From: CAVQBJ01 sp963724405
GTDB taxonomy: Bacteria > Actinomycetota > Thermoleophilia > Solirubrobacterales > Solirubrobacteraceae
NCBI GenBank assembly: GCA_963724405.1
Contig: CAVRUQ010000016.1
Span: forward strand, 124,001 to 188,000
Direction of reading: 5' to 3'
Length of the DNA: 64,000 bases
Shown here: in pieces, positions 15,824 to 24,162 of the stretch
Layout of the letters: each line of letters opens with the position of its first letter
Position numbering within the stretch: the stretch's first letter is position 1
The notes under the pieces: model-generated
Seen by the model: only the letters and a program-made list of their open reading frames with translations
Told to the model about the DNA's origin: nothing
Database searches by the model: none
Position numbers and translations under genes: made by a program

Positions 15824-17356
15824 ATGCGAGGACGCGAGCAAGGACATCCGGTCGGGCCGGCGCTGGCTCCGCTGACGGTGTCCGACGGCCCGTTCGCGAG
15901 CGCGACCGTCGCCGCGCCGGCCGCGCCGGCCGCGCCGGCCGCGCCGGCCCGCCGGGGCGGGGACGAGGCGCGCGAGCTCGATCGCCGCGGCCTGCTCGTC
16001 GGCCTGGCCGCGAGCCTGCTCGCCCTCGCGGGGGCGCTCGTGGTGCTCGACCTGCTCGAGCACAAGTCGAGCCTGCTGCCGGCGTTCTTCGTCGCCGCCG
16101 CCCTGTTCCCGCTGCTGCTGCTCTACCCGCAGTGGATCGTGCCCGCCTTCCTGGCCTTCACCTGGACCTCGATCGGGCGCAGCAACCTCGGTGGCCTCTC
16201 GCCGGTCAACTACGGGTCCTACGTCCTGCTGCCGCTCGCGGCGTGGTACGCGATGACGACGCGCCGCGACCAGGCACGGACGGCGTTCTGCGTGTTCTTC
16301 CTCATCGCGCTGCCGCTCGTCGCCACCGGGCTGCTGTCGTTCGTCGGACGCGAGGTTCCGACGACCGACTTCAAGGACCTCGCGTTCCTGTTCATCGCCG
16401 GCGTCTGCCTGCGCCGATCGGACATCGACCGCGCGATCCTCGCGCTCGTGCTCGTCGGCATCTTCCTCAGCCTCGGCGCCGTGTACTCGGTGCGCGTGCA
16501 CCCGACGTCGTTGTTCGGCCTCGACCCGACGGTCGTCGCGCCCGGCCACGTGAGCAACGACGCGCCGCGGGCCGCGGGCCCGTTCGGCGAGTCCAACTTC
16601 TTCGCCCTGTCGCTCGCGACGCTCATGCCCATGGCGCTGTACCTCGTCGGACGCGGCGGCTGGCGACAGCGGATCGGGCTCATCGGCGTGCTCTGCCTGA
16701 TCGCCGGCATCTACGCCACCGGTTCGCGCGGTGGCGCGCTCGCCGGCGGCGCGGCGATCGTCGTCGTGTCGCTGCTGTCGGGCAACCGCCGCGTGCGCAT
16801 CGGCGGCGTCGTCGCCGTGCTCGGAGCCGGGCTGCTGCTGCTGTTCTTCACCGCGCAGGCGAACGACTCGGCGAGTCGCTCGGTCACCGGGCGCGCCACG
16901 GAGAACCTCATCGCGTGGGCGATGTTCAAGGACCATCCGCTCGTCGGCGTCGGCCCGGACCAGTACCCGACGCTCTACAGCCTGTACACGCCGAAGGTCG
17001 GCAATGACAACCGCGCGGAGCGCGATCCGCACAGCCTGCCGCTTCAGATCGCCGCCGAGCAGGGGCTCGTGGGGCTGCTCGGGTGGCTCGGGGCGATCAT
17101 CTTCCTGACGCGCTACACGCTCGCCCGGCGCATCTGGTACGACCCTTCGGGGCGGATCGTGATCCTCTCGATCACGACGTACATGGTCGGCAGCCTGTTC
17201 CTGCACGGCAGCGAGCTGCGACTGCTGTGGATCCTGTCCGGGATGCTCATCGCCGCCGGCGCCCTCGCCGTCCCGGCCGCCGCCGGGCGGGGAGCGCCGA
17301 GCGACGGGCGCACGCTCGGTGGCGCGTCGCCGCGCCGATCCACCGACCGGCGCTGA
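15824..17356 (+). CDS. O-antigen ligase/polymerase-like membrane protein (Wzy superfamily)
   Basis: A 510-aa membrane protein with about 11 hydrophobic spans and the superfamily loop: PFGESNFFALSLATLMPMAL, ATGSRGGALAGG, then GRATENLIAWAMFKDHPLVGVGPDQY and DPHSLPLQIAAEQGLVGLLGWLG. It most likely polymerises the undecaprenyl-linked repeat made by the upstream sugar transferase, with the Wzz-like protein controlling length. ATG 15824 is the chosen start; GTG 15877 is possible. The N-terminus has an Ala-Ala-Pro repeat produced by four perfect 9-bp units (15911-15946). Order sugar transferase, Wzz-like, Wzy-like suggests a complete Wzy-type route, separate from the ABC exporter at 2470. Confidence 0.88.
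   Translation: MRGREQGHPVGPALAPLTVSDGPFASATVAAPAAPAAPAAPARRGGDEARELDRRGLLVGLAASLLALAGALVVLDLLEHKSSLLPAFFVAAALFPLLLLYPQWIVPAFLAFTWTSIGRSNLGGLSPVNYGSYVLLPLAAWYAMTTRRDQARTAFCVFFLIALPLVATGLLSFVGREVPTTDFKDLAFLFIAGVCLRRSDIDRAILALVLVGIFLSLGAVYSVRVHPTSLFGLDPTVVAPGHVSNDAPRAAGPFGESNFFALSLATLMPMALYLVGRGGWRQRIGLIGVLCLIAGIYATGSRGGALAGGAAIVVVSLLSGNRRVRIGGVVAVLGAGLLLLFFTAQANDSASRSVTGRATENLIAWAMFKDHPLVGVGPDQYPTLYSLYTPKVGNDNRAERDPHSLPLQIAAEQGLVGLLGWLGAIIFLTRYTLARRIWYDPSGRIVILSITTYMVGSLFLHGSELRLLWILSGMLIAAGALAVPAAAGRGAPSDGRTLGGASPRRSTDRR
15911..15946 (+). repeat. Four perfect 9-bp tandem units inside the polymerase-like gene
   Basis: GCCGCGCCG is repeated four times and encodes Ala-Ala-Pro units in the cytoplasmic N-terminus. 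Changes in unit number would keep the reading frame. Confidence 0.85.
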
Positions 17357-17387
17357 CGGATCGCGGGGTCAGCCGGAGGCCGCGGGC

Positions 17388-18569
17388 TCAGAAGACGCTC
17401 GTCTGCAGGACCCGCATCTGGTCCCACGGGATCCCGGTCGTGCTCGTGCGGGTCACGCCGTCGCCGGTCTGGTCGGCGTTGACGTCGCGGATGATGTTGC
17501 CCCACAGGCCGCCCGGCGGGCGGTTGAGGATCGCGTTCCACGGCGCCGTGCCCCCCGCCTCGGTGCCCTGCTCCATGAACAGCCCGTACAGGTTCGGATC
17601 GCCGCTGCCGTCGACGAGGATCATCCCGTACACCTGCAGCGCCCGGCAGATCTCGCGCAGGAAGCGGGTGTCCAGGCCGCCCGGATCCGCGAACGGGACG
17701 GTGCGGGCGGCGCAGTCGACGGACGGGCTGAGCTGCAGTCGCAGGCCCTCGGCGATGACGCCCGAGCAGTCGTTGATCGCGGTTTGGTGGCAGTCCGAGG
17801 TGATCGCCGGCAGGCGATGGGTCGCGGAGTCGATCGGGGCCGAGGCGCGCAGGGCATGGTCGATCGAGCCGCTTCGCACCTCCCAGGCCCGGATGAGCCC
17901 CGCCCACGACAGGCCGAACCCCGTCCCGTAGCCGTAGAACGGACGGCCGTTGGAGTCGCGGCCGTAGTGGAACAGCCCGTACTCGGTCGTGTGGATCGTG
18001 CGTGTGGTCGCGTCCACGCTCGCCTGCCAACCGCGCAGCTCGGTGAACGGCCCGTACGTCGGGCTGTTGGGGTCATCGACGAGCAGCGGCGCATCCGATC
18101 CCGGCGCCGGCCGCGCCTGCGCGGGCATCCGGAAGGAGATCGTCCGCTGGCCGCGGGCGCTCGTCACCCGCCAGAGGGGATCGGAACCGGTCGCGATCCA
18201 CACGCCCGGGGTGCCGTCGGCGTCGGAGAGCCCGGCGCGGAAGCGCTGCATGCTCTGCACCATCTGGGCGACGAGCGCGCTCGAGCTCGGGTCGGTGGGC
18301 GTCCCGTCCGGGATCGCCTGGTTGAACGTCCCGGCGTAGGCCCCGCCGCATCGGTAGGGCTGCAGGTCCGGGCTGGGCGGCAACAGGCAGCCGGGGGGCG
18401 TCGCGGCGCGGGCGACCCGTAGCGGCGGCAGCGGGTGCGCCGGCCCGGCACGTCCGCCCGCGGCGCTGAGCACGTGGAGCGCCGCGAGCACGGCGACGGC
18501 GAGGACCGCGATGAGGGCTGCCGCCCGGAAGACCGGACCCGTGAGGTTGGCGGGGAGGTGCATCGTCAT
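17388..18569 (-). CDS. Membrane-anchored or secreted protein of unknown function (actinobacterial family)
   Basis: A 393-aa protein with a signal anchor at residues about 14-38 (RAAALIAVLAVAVLAALHVLSAAGG) and an extracytoplasmic part with conserved-looking stretches TRTIHTTEYGLFHYG, INDCSGVIAEGLRLQL, FLREICRALQVYGMILVDGSGD and TTGIPWDQMRVL. Six or more cysteines may form disulfides. I recall similar proteins in Streptomyces and Thermoleophilia without assigned function; I cannot name a domain with confidence. It lies convergent to the polymerase-like gene (31-bp gap), so it may act on the polymer outside the cell. The leader region upstream holds TAGGAT (near 18690) as a possible -10. Confidence 0.65.
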   Translation of the reverse strand: MTMHLPANLTGPVFRAAALIAVLAVAVLAALHVLSAAGGRAGPAHPLPPLRVARAATPPGCLLPPSPDLQPYRCGGAYAGTFNQAIPDGTPTDPSSSALVAQMVQSMQRFRAGLSDADGTPGVWIATGSDPLWRVTSARGQRTISFRMPAQARPAPGSDAPLLVDDPNSPTYGPFTELRGWQASVDATTRTIHTTEYGLFHYGRDSNGRPFYGYGTGFGLSWAGLIRAWEVRSGSIDHALRASAPIDSATHRLPAITSDCHQTAINDCSGVIAEGLRLQLSPSVDCAARTVPFADPGGLDTRFLREICRALQVYGMILVDGSGDPNLYGLFMEQGTEAGGTAPWNAILNRPPGGLWGNIIRDVNADQTGDGVTRTSTTGIPWDQMRVLQTSVF

Positions 18570-18783
18570 GGGCGCGCGGAGCGGTACGGCGGTGCGGCGC
18601 GATCGAGGGCTCGATCCGACGGGCGTCGCCGTGGCGCGGACCCGAGCGGCTCGCGCCGCCCGCCGCGGCCGGTGCCACTACGATCCTAACGGCGGCGCAC
18701 GGTCGACCGCCGGGCCTTGCGCTCCGCGGCGTGACGGCCGGCGTATCCAGCACACGGCGCGACGGACGCCGGAGGAAGAGCAC
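18570..18783. promoter_or_regulatory. Divergent intergenic region with promoters for both neighbours
   Basis: A 214-bp gap between divergent starts. On the plus strand TACGAT (near 18677) could start the methyltransferase mRNA with a leader of about 100 nt; on the minus strand TAGGAT overlaps it. A clear ribosome binding site, GGAGGAAGAG, precedes ATG 18784. No gene or repeat is seen. Confidence 0.4.
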
Positions 18784-19572
18784 ATGAGCCGGGACTCCGG
18801 CCCCGATCCACTCGAGGCCGTATACGAGGTCGAGCGCACGAAGTGGGATGCCTTTGCCTCGGCGGAGCTCGAGAACGCCGGGCGCCCGGCGTCCTTGCCG
18901 AGCTTCGCCGCGTTCGTGGCCGACCTGCCCTCGTGGTCGGACGCCGTCGGCTTCCTCGGGGATCTGCGAGGCAGACGGGTTCTCGAGTACGGCTGCGGCG
19001 TCGGCTACCTGGCGGCGATCCTCGCCTCGGAGGGCGCGCACGTGTCGGCCTTCGATCTCTCCGAGCGCAGCGCGGCCGTCACCCGGCGGCGGTTGGAGGC
19101 CAACGGCCTGGAGGGCGACGTGACCGTGGCGGCCGGCGAGGAGCTTCCCTACCCCGACGAGTCATTCGACGTCGCGATCGGCACGTCGGTCCTGCACCAC
19201 CTCGACGTCGCCCGGGCGGGGCCGGAGCTCTACCGGGTCCTGAGGCCGGGCGGGCGCGCCTCCTTCCTCGAGCCGATGGGCATGAACCCGGTGCTGAACT
19301 TCGCGCGTGACCATCTGTACTACCGCAAGAAGACCGAGCGCGGGGCGGACCACCCGCTCACCTACACCGATCTGGAGGCGTGGGGACGCGGCGCGGGGCG
19401 CTACTCCTACCGCGAGGGCCAGCTCGTGAGCATGGTCGAGCGCTTCTTCGGGTGGGACACGCGATTCCACGGCCTCCATCGCCTCGACCGGCGGCTCCTC
19501 ACGCGGGTGCCGTCGCTGCGACGCTACGCCCGCCAGGTCGCGATCTACGCGGTCAAGGGCGACGCCGGATAG
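18784..19572 (+). CDS. Class I SAM-dependent methyltransferase
   Basis: A 262-aa methyltransferase. SAM motif I is VLEYGCGVGYLAAILASEGA; motif II is FDLSERSAAVTRRRL; the acidic motif and post-motif are EELPYPDESFDVAIGTSVLHHLD and LRPGGRASFLEPMGMNP. ATG 18784 is set by the strong GGAGGA ribosome binding site 8-10 nt upstream. The C-terminal region (DHLYYRKKTERGADHPLTYTDLEAWG) fits small-molecule or sugar methyltransferases of the UbiE/Methyltransf_11 group. Substrate unknown; the setting suggests a glycan precursor. The 3' end overlaps the convergent GNAT-like gene by 20 bp. Confidence 0.88.
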   Translation: MSRDSGPDPLEAVYEVERTKWDAFASAELENAGRPASLPSFAAFVADLPSWSDAVGFLGDLRGRRVLEYGCGVGYLAAILASEGAHVSAFDLSERSAAVTRRRLEANGLEGDVTVAAGEELPYPDESFDVAIGTSVLHHLDVARAGPELYRVLRPGGRASFLEPMGMNPVLNFARDHLYYRKKTERGADHPLTYTDLEAWGRGAGRYSYREGQLVSMVERFFGWDTRFHGLHRLDRRLLTRVPSLRRYARQVAIYAVKGDAG

Positions 19573-20590
19573 TCCGCCCGGCGCGCCCGCCGCGCCGGGC
19601 CAGATAACGGCCGGTCGGGCCGGGACCGCGGCCGTACCCGGTCCAGGTGACGTACTCGCGCTCGGACGTGGCGAACTTCTCCTTCCATTCGGCGCGATCT
19701 CCGAGCAGCTCGTACGCCCGCAGTCCGAGCTCGAAGCACCGCTCGATCGCCTCGAGGTGCAGGACGAGCCCGGGCGCGAGACGCCGGTGGCGCTCGTCGA
19801 AGGCGATCTTCAGTTGCCAGAGGCGGTTGTCGTGCAGCAGGCACAGGGCGAAGGCGATCATCTCGCCGTCGAGCGTGATGCTCGATACGCGTAGCTCGCC
19901 GCGCGCCTGGAAGGACTCGGCCACGCCGCGGTAGAACGCGGCCGTGCCCTCGGAGGAGGTGATCGCCGTCCCCTCGCGGCCCTTCCAGCCGGCGGCCTCG
20001 ATGGCCAGTCCCGCCTCCACCGTGGCCGCGAGGTCGTCGGGCGGCTCGACGAGGCGCACCGCGACGTCGTGGTCGCGGCGCATCTTGCGCGCCAGGCGCT
20101 CGATCGGCGCGCGCCAGCGCGGACGCGTCAGCTCGCGCCAGGACGCGAACGTCCCGACCGTATCGACGATCGGCGAGGTCGTGTGCGGCGTGTACAGCGA
20201 GCGCCAGCCGCGATGCCGGTCCGTGACGAGCGGATGGTGCCGGCGCAGCATCGGCAGCACGAGCACGCCGCCGCTCGCCCGCAGCGCGGCGGCGACGACC
20301 GCCTCCAGGGCGGGCGGATCCGCGGCGATCGGACGGAAGCTCGGCGTCTCGGAGTTGACCGTCGCCCGCGGACCGCTCGCCGTCTCGATGAGCGGCAGGC
20401 CGCCGACGAGCCGCTCGCCGCGCCAGGCGAGGCACACGCGCGGCAGCGCGCCGGCGCCGAACGCCGCGCGCCAGCTCGTCAGCCACGCGCTGGTCATGAA
20501 GGGATCCTCGGTGCCGGCGAGGCCGTCCCACGCGCCCGCCAGCTCGGCGAGGCGCGGCTCGTCGCGAACCCATTCGATGCGCTCGTTCAT
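19553..20590 (-). CDS. FemAB/CelD-type GNAT-fold acyltransferase, second of a pair
   Basis: A 345-aa protein of the BioF2-like GNAT family (PF13480 type). It shows the tandem GNAT pattern: DPFMTSAWLTSWRAAFG, then GLAIEAAGWKGREGTAI (substrate-loop equivalent), AFYRGVAESFQARGELRVSSITLDGEMIAFALCLLHDNRLWQLKIAFDE and the terminal ELLGDRAEWKEKFATSEREY. Homologues in capsule and exopolysaccharide loci are thought to add an acyl or aminoacyl group to glycan precursors. ATG 20590 overlaps the upstream paralog's stop (ATGA), so the two are co-translated. Specific donor unknown. Confidence 0.82.
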   Translation of the reverse strand: MNERIEWVRDEPRLAELAGAWDGLAGTEDPFMTSAWLTSWRAAFGAGALPRVCLAWRGERLVGGLPLIETASGPRATVNSETPSFRPIAADPPALEAVVAAALRASGGVLVLPMLRRHHPLVTDRHRGWRSLYTPHTTSPIVDTVGTFASWRELTRPRWRAPIERLARKMRRDHDVAVRLVEPPDDLAATVEAGLAIEAAGWKGREGTAITSSEGTAAFYRGVAESFQARGELRVSSITLDGEMIAFALCLLHDNRLWQLKIAFDERHRRLAPGLVLHLEAIERCFELGLRAYELLGDRAEWKEKFATSEREYVTWTGYGRGPGPTGRYLARRGGRAGRTIRRRP

Positions 20591-21705
20591 CGCGCCCGCG
20601 CCGTCGACAGCCGGTCCCGCGCGCCGTGCAGGCCCTCGGCCAGCGCGGAGCGCGCGCCGCGCCGCAGGCCGCGCGCCCACACGAGCTCCCGCTCACCGGT
20701 GCTGAGCGCGCGCTTGTACGGCGCGTCTGGGCACAGCAGGTCATAGACGTCCACGCCGCGCTCCACGCACGCCTCCATGCACTGCACGTGCGTCACGTAG
20801 CCGGGCTTGCAGCGATTGTCCGTGGTCGACGCGAGGCCGCCCTGCCAGAAGAGCATGTCGTCACCGTCGCGGACGTTGTACAGGCAGCCGATCGTCTGCG
20901 AGGCGGTGCGCACGCGAAACAGCTGGACCTCGTCGGTGGGGAGCAGGCGGTCGATGAGATCGCGCGCGAAGCCGAGGCGACGTGCGCTCGCGAACGCCCC
21001 CGGCTCGCCGGCGGCCCGCCAGCGAGCCTGGTGCAGCGCCACGAGCTCGTCGAAGATCTCGTGCGCCTCGCCGGGCGTGCTCGCCCAGTCGCCGCTGACG
21101 TCCCCGTACACGCGCAGGCTGCGGCGGACGTGATAGCCGGTCTTGTTCGGCAGCGACGCGAGCACATCGCCGCCCGATTCGCGCACGGCCCGGAGGTCGG
21201 CGATCGGGCTCGGCTCGGCGCGAGCGACGAGCGAGGGCTCGGCCGCGGCGAAGGCGGCATAGTGGTCGGGCCGGAAGCCGTCGAGGCGCAGCTCGGAGAA
21301 GCCGCGCTCGCCGCGCAGGCGATCGAGCAGCGCGCGGGCGGCGCCGGCGAGATCATCGGGCCGACTGAGCACTCCGTTGCGCTCGACCGCGACCTCCTCC
21401 GCCTGCGGTCCACCGGCGGTGCCGAGGTGCACCGTGCGCAGGGGGATGCGGCTGCGGCGGGCGCGGCCGCTCACGAGCAGGGCGGCCGCGCAGGGCGCGT
21501 CTCCGCGCCGGACGACCGCGAAGCGGTGGGACAGGGAGTCGCCGTAGTGCGCCAGCCACACGTCCGTCCAGGCCCAGCGGCAGACGAGCGGAGCCGACGG
21601 GTTCTCGCGCTCGAGCGCCGCCCAGATCACGGCGGCAACGTCTCGCTCGGGAGCATCGAGCAGGTCGACGTGCAGCGGCGCGTCGTTGCTGCCCGTCCGC
21701 GTCAT
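20587..21705 (-). CDS. FemAB/CelD-type GNAT-fold acyltransferase, first of a pair
   Basis: A 372-aa paralog of the following gene with the same architecture: PLVCRWAWTDVWLAHYGD, a central HQARWRAAGEPGAFASARR substrate loop, IGCLYNVRDGDDMLFWQGGLAS and the terminal YDLLCPDAPYKRALSTGERELVWARG. ATG 21705 is supported by -10 TATCGT (21720-21715) 9 nt upstream. Two tandem FemAB-like enzymes suggest two successive acylations or aminoacylations, or a heterodimer; this is inference. It diverges from the polysaccharide deacetylase gene with only 42 bp between the starts. Confidence 0.82.
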   Translation of the reverse strand: MTRTGSNDAPLHVDLLDAPERDVAAVIWAALERENPSAPLVCRWAWTDVWLAHYGDSLSHRFAVVRRGDAPCAAALLVSGRARRSRIPLRTVHLGTAGGPQAEEVAVERNGVLSRPDDLAGAARALLDRLRGERGFSELRLDGFRPDHYAAFAAAEPSLVARAEPSPIADLRAVRESGGDVLASLPNKTGYHVRRSLRVYGDVSGDWASTPGEAHEIFDELVALHQARWRAAGEPGAFASARRLGFARDLIDRLLPTDEVQLFRVRTASQTIGCLYNVRDGDDMLFWQGGLASTTDNRCKPGYVTHVQCMEACVERGVDVYDLLCPDAPYKRALSTGERELVWARGLRRGARSALAEGLHGARDRLSTARAR

Positions 21706-21714
21706 CGCCGCAGA

Positions 21715-21740
21715 ACGATAGCCGCGAGCCGGACTATCCT
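21715..21740. promoter_or_regulatory. Divergent pair of leaderless -10 elements
   Basis: TATCGT (minus, 21720-21715) lies 9 nt before ATG 21705; TATCCT (plus, 21735-21740) lies 7 nt before GTG 21748. The start codons are 42 bp apart, so both genes can be controlled together. Confidence 0.6.
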
Positions 21741-21747
21741 CACGGGC

Positions 21748-22914
21748 GTGCCGCTGGGCTCTGAGCACCTGCGGCTGCGCGACCGCGCGGCCACGGCCCT
21801 GGAGGTGAGCGGACTCGGCGGGCTCGTTCGCCGCGTCGGCGCGTGGCGGGGCCTGCTCGTCCTCAACTACCACCAGGTGGCCAACCGGCCCGAGGACCCC
21901 ATCGACCCGAGCCTCTGGAGCGCCACCCAGGATCAGCTCGACGAGCAGCTGCGCTTCCTGCGCCGCCACCTCGAGGTCGTCGGCCCCGCCGCGCTCGACG
22001 CCGGCCCGGGGCGGAGAGCGCAGGTCATGCTCACCTTCGACGACGGATACCGTGACAATCACGACCTCGCGCTGCCGGTGCTGCGCGCGCATGACGTCCC
22101 GGCCGTGTTCTTCGTGACCTCGAGCTTCCTCGACGTGCCGCGGCTGCCCTGGTGGGGCGAGCTGCAGGCGATGCTCGCCCAGACAGAGCAGGCCACGCTG
22201 CGGCTCGACCGCTGGCCGGCGCCCCCGGGCGACGGCGAGCCCGTCTCGGCGAACGCCGCCGGGCTCGCGTCGATCGACGGCGCCGCGCTCGCGGCGATGG
22301 AGGGCGGCGGGCTCGTCTCGGTCGACGGCGCCGACTTCGGTGCCGTCTCCGGCGCGGGCCTCGCGGGCGCCGGCGGCGGGGCCATCGCGCTCGACGGGTC
22401 ACGGGCGGTGCTCGAGCGGCTACGGGCGACCTATGAGAGCGTGCCGCCACAGGACAAGGAGGCCTTCCTCGACGACCTCGCCGCCGCGCTGGGAGTGCAA
22501 CGACCGCGTGAGCGGGGCGAGCGGGTCTGGATGACCTGGAACATGGTGCGCGCCCTGCGCGACGCGGGCATGACGATCGGGGGGCACACCGCGCATCACC
22601 CGCGGCTGGCCGATCTGGCGACCGACGACCAGGCCCGCGAGGTGACGGAGGGCCTGCGCCGCCTCGAGGCCGAGCTCGGCGAGCGCCCCTCGCTGTTCAG
22701 CTATCCGTACGGCGGGCGCGACGCGTTCGACGCCCGCACCGTCGCCGTGCTGCGCGATGCGGGGGTCCGCTTCGCGTTCAGCTACTACGGCGGATACAAC
22801 ACCGCCGCATCGTGGGACCCATACGATCTGAGGCGTGTCTCGGCCACGGCGACGGCCACGGAGGCCCGCCGGCACGCCATGGTGACGCTTCCGCGGCTGT
22901 TCGCGCGCTGGTGA
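21748..22914 (+). CDS. Polysaccharide deacetylase (NodB/CE4) with a Gly/Ala-rich insert
   Basis: A 388-aa CE4 esterase. Motif 1 is LTFDDGYRDNH (95-105, TFDD with catalytic base and metal Asp); motif 2 is GGHTAHHP (278-285, metal ligands His280 and His284); motif 3 is FSYPYGGRDAFD. It would remove N-acetyl groups from a surface polysaccharide or peptidoglycan. Between motifs 1 and 2 lies an unusual insert, about residues 161-220, with repeated AGL-ASIDGAAL / GGL-VSVDGADF / AGL-AGAGGGAIALDG units. This is absent from ordinary NodB domains and could be a surface loop. GTG 21748 is chosen from the -10 at 21735. No signal peptide is visible, so activity may be intracellular or membrane-associated. 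Confidence 0.9.
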   Translation: MPLGSEHLRLRDRAATALEVSGLGGLVRRVGAWRGLLVLNYHQVANRPEDPIDPSLWSATQDQLDEQLRFLRRHLEVVGPAALDAGPGRRAQVMLTFDDGYRDNHDLALPVLRAHDVPAVFFVTSSFLDVPRLPWWGELQAMLAQTEQATLRLDRWPAPPGDGEPVSANAAGLASIDGAALAAMEGGGLVSVDGADFGAVSGAGLAGAGGGAIALDGSRAVLERLRATYESVPPQDKEAFLDDLAAALGVQRPRERGERVWMTWNMVRALRDAGMTIGGHTAHHPRLADLATDDQAREVTEGLRRLEAELGERPSLFSYPYGGRDAFDARTVAVLRDAGVRFAFSYYGGYNTAASWDPYDLRRVSATATATEARRHAMVTLPRLFARW

Positions 22915-22919
22915 GCCCT

Positions 22920-23017
22920 CCTCAAGCCGGGTCGCGGCCGCGCCGAAGGCAACCATGGTGACGAACGTTTCTCCTGCCCTTACGAACCGCCGGGATCCTT
23001 CGGGGCCGGTGCGACGA
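22920..23017 (+). ncRNA. Candidate cis-regulatory RNA element, copy B
   Basis: The partner of 13988-14085, also 98 nt. It starts 6 nt after the deacetylase stop. The loop GAAGGCAACC is identical; its closing stem is CGCC/GGTG (a G to A-U/G-U tolerated change relative to copy A's CGCC/GGCG) and the lower stem is TCG/CGA. The 3' hairpin is GGATCC-TTCG-GGGGCC where copy A has GGAT-TCGA-GTCC, so the hairpin is kept although the bases differ. The 3' block CCGGTGCGACGA is identical. Here the conserved GTG (23009) begins a 22-codon frame rather than a long gene. Confidence 0.6.
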
Positions 23018-23077
23018 GCCGGCGGATCCGAGCAGGCGATCCCCGCGCGGCGCGTCGCGCGGGTGGCGGCGCCATGA
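23009..23077 (+). CDS. Possible 22-codon leader peptide coupled to the downstream glycosyltransferase
   Basis: GTG 23009 sits in the conserved CCGGTGCGACGA block that ends RNA element B. Reading on gives a 22-residue peptide (begins VRRAGGSEQAIPARR) whose TGA stop overlaps the ATG of the glycosyltransferase (ATGA, 23074-23077). The same GTG in copy A is the start of the sugar transferase. Translation of this small frame could therefore carry the RNA element's control on to the next gene. Coding potential is unproven. Confidence 0.35.
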   Translation: MRRAGGSEQAIPARRVARVAAP

Positions 23078-24162
23078 GCCGGCTCGCGGCGATCGGCTTC
23101 TGGTGCAGCGCGGCGGGCGCGGGCTGGGTGCTCGGCGGGTACCCGGCCTTCCTCGCGCTGCGGCCCGCGCGGCGCTCGCGCGCGGGCGACATCGAGCCAA
23201 CGGTCTCGATCGTCGTGCCGACCTATCGCGAGCTCGAGACGATGCCGGCGAAGGTGCGTGCCCTCTCACGGCTCGACTATCCCGCCGATCGCGTGCAGGT
23301 GATCGTCAGCGTCGACGGCGACCCGCGCCTCGTCGACGCGGCCCGCGCCGCGGCGCCGGAGGCGGAGGTGGTGCTCCTGGAGCGGCGCAGCGGAAAGGCC
23401 GCCGCGATCAACGAGGCGCTCGGCCGGGCCACCGGCGAGATCCTCGTGCTCACCGACGCCAACAACATGCTCGAGCCGGGGAGCGTGCGCGCGGCCGTGC
23501 GGCACTTCGCGGACCCCGCCGTCTGGGCCGTCGCCGGACAGCGGGAGGAGTCCGGGAGCGCCTATGACCGCTACGAGGATCTGCTGCGGCGCCTGGAGGC
23601 GCGCTCGGGCAGCGTGGCGGCGATCTCGGGGGACTTCATCGCCGTGCGCTCGGCCCGGATGCCGCGGCTGCCGGTGGGCATCGTCAACGAGGACCTCTGG
23701 CTCCTGCTCACGCTCGTGCGCGCCGGCGGCCGCGTGACGTATGAGCCGCTCGCCCGCTCGGTGGAGCCCGCGCTCGCCACCGCCGGGGAAGTCGCGCGGC
23801 GCTCGCGCATCGGCGCCGGCCGGCTGATGCTCGCCGCCGAGCTGCGCGGCCTGCCGCCGGCCTACGCCGGGCGGGTGGTCTCGCACAAGTACGGCCGCCT
23901 GGCCCTGCCGTTCCTGATGCTCGGCGCGCTCGCGTCCTCGCTGCGGCTTCGGGCCCGCGCGCCGTACCGGCTCGCCGCGAGGGCGCAGCTGGGCGTCTAC
24001 GGCCTCGCGCTGCTCGCGGTTGCCGGCGTCGAGCCGCCCGGACGCGCGGGCCTGCCGAGCCGCGTGGCCCGGCAACTGCTCGTCGGCAACATCGCCGTGG
24101 CGGTCGGTGTCCTGCGCGCGCTCCGGGGTCGCCAGGACGCCCGCTGGGACGCGGTGCGCTGA
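23074..24162 (+). CDS. Family 2 glycosyltransferase, membrane-anchored
   Basis: A 362-aa processive-type GT2. An N-terminal hydrophobic helix (LAAIGFWCSAAGAGWVLGGYPAFLAL) is followed by EPTVSIVVPTYRELETMPAKV, VIVSVDGDPRLVD, KAAAINEALGRATGEILVLTDANNMLEPGS (the DxD-equivalent TDAN region), and VNEDLWLLLTLVRAGGRV plus RRSRIGAGRL, which correspond to the ED and QxxRW-like positions. Two hydrophobic stretches near the end (LALPFLMLGALASSLRL and YGLALLAVAGV) may be membrane-embedded. It resembles hyaluronan/cellulose-synthase-like enzymes without the full membrane channel. It begins after RNA element B and its stop overlaps the flippase start by 1 nt (TGATG). Confidence 0.88.
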   Translation: MSRLAAIGFWCSAAGAGWVLGGYPAFLALRPARRSRAGDIEPTVSIVVPTYRELETMPAKVRALSRLDYPADRVQVIVSVDGDPRLVDAARAAAPEAEVVLLERRSGKAAAINEALGRATGEILVLTDANNMLEPGSVRAAVRHFADPAVWAVAGQREESGSAYDRYEDLLRRLEARSGSVAAISGDFIAVRSARMPRLPVGIVNEDLWLLLTLVRAGGRVTYEPLARSVEPALATAGEVARRSRIGAGRLMLAAELRGLPPAYAGRVVSHKYGRLALPFLMLGALASSLRLRARAPYRLAARAQLGVYGLALLAVAGVEPPGRAGLPSRVARQLLVGNIAVAVGVLRALRGRQDARWDAVR

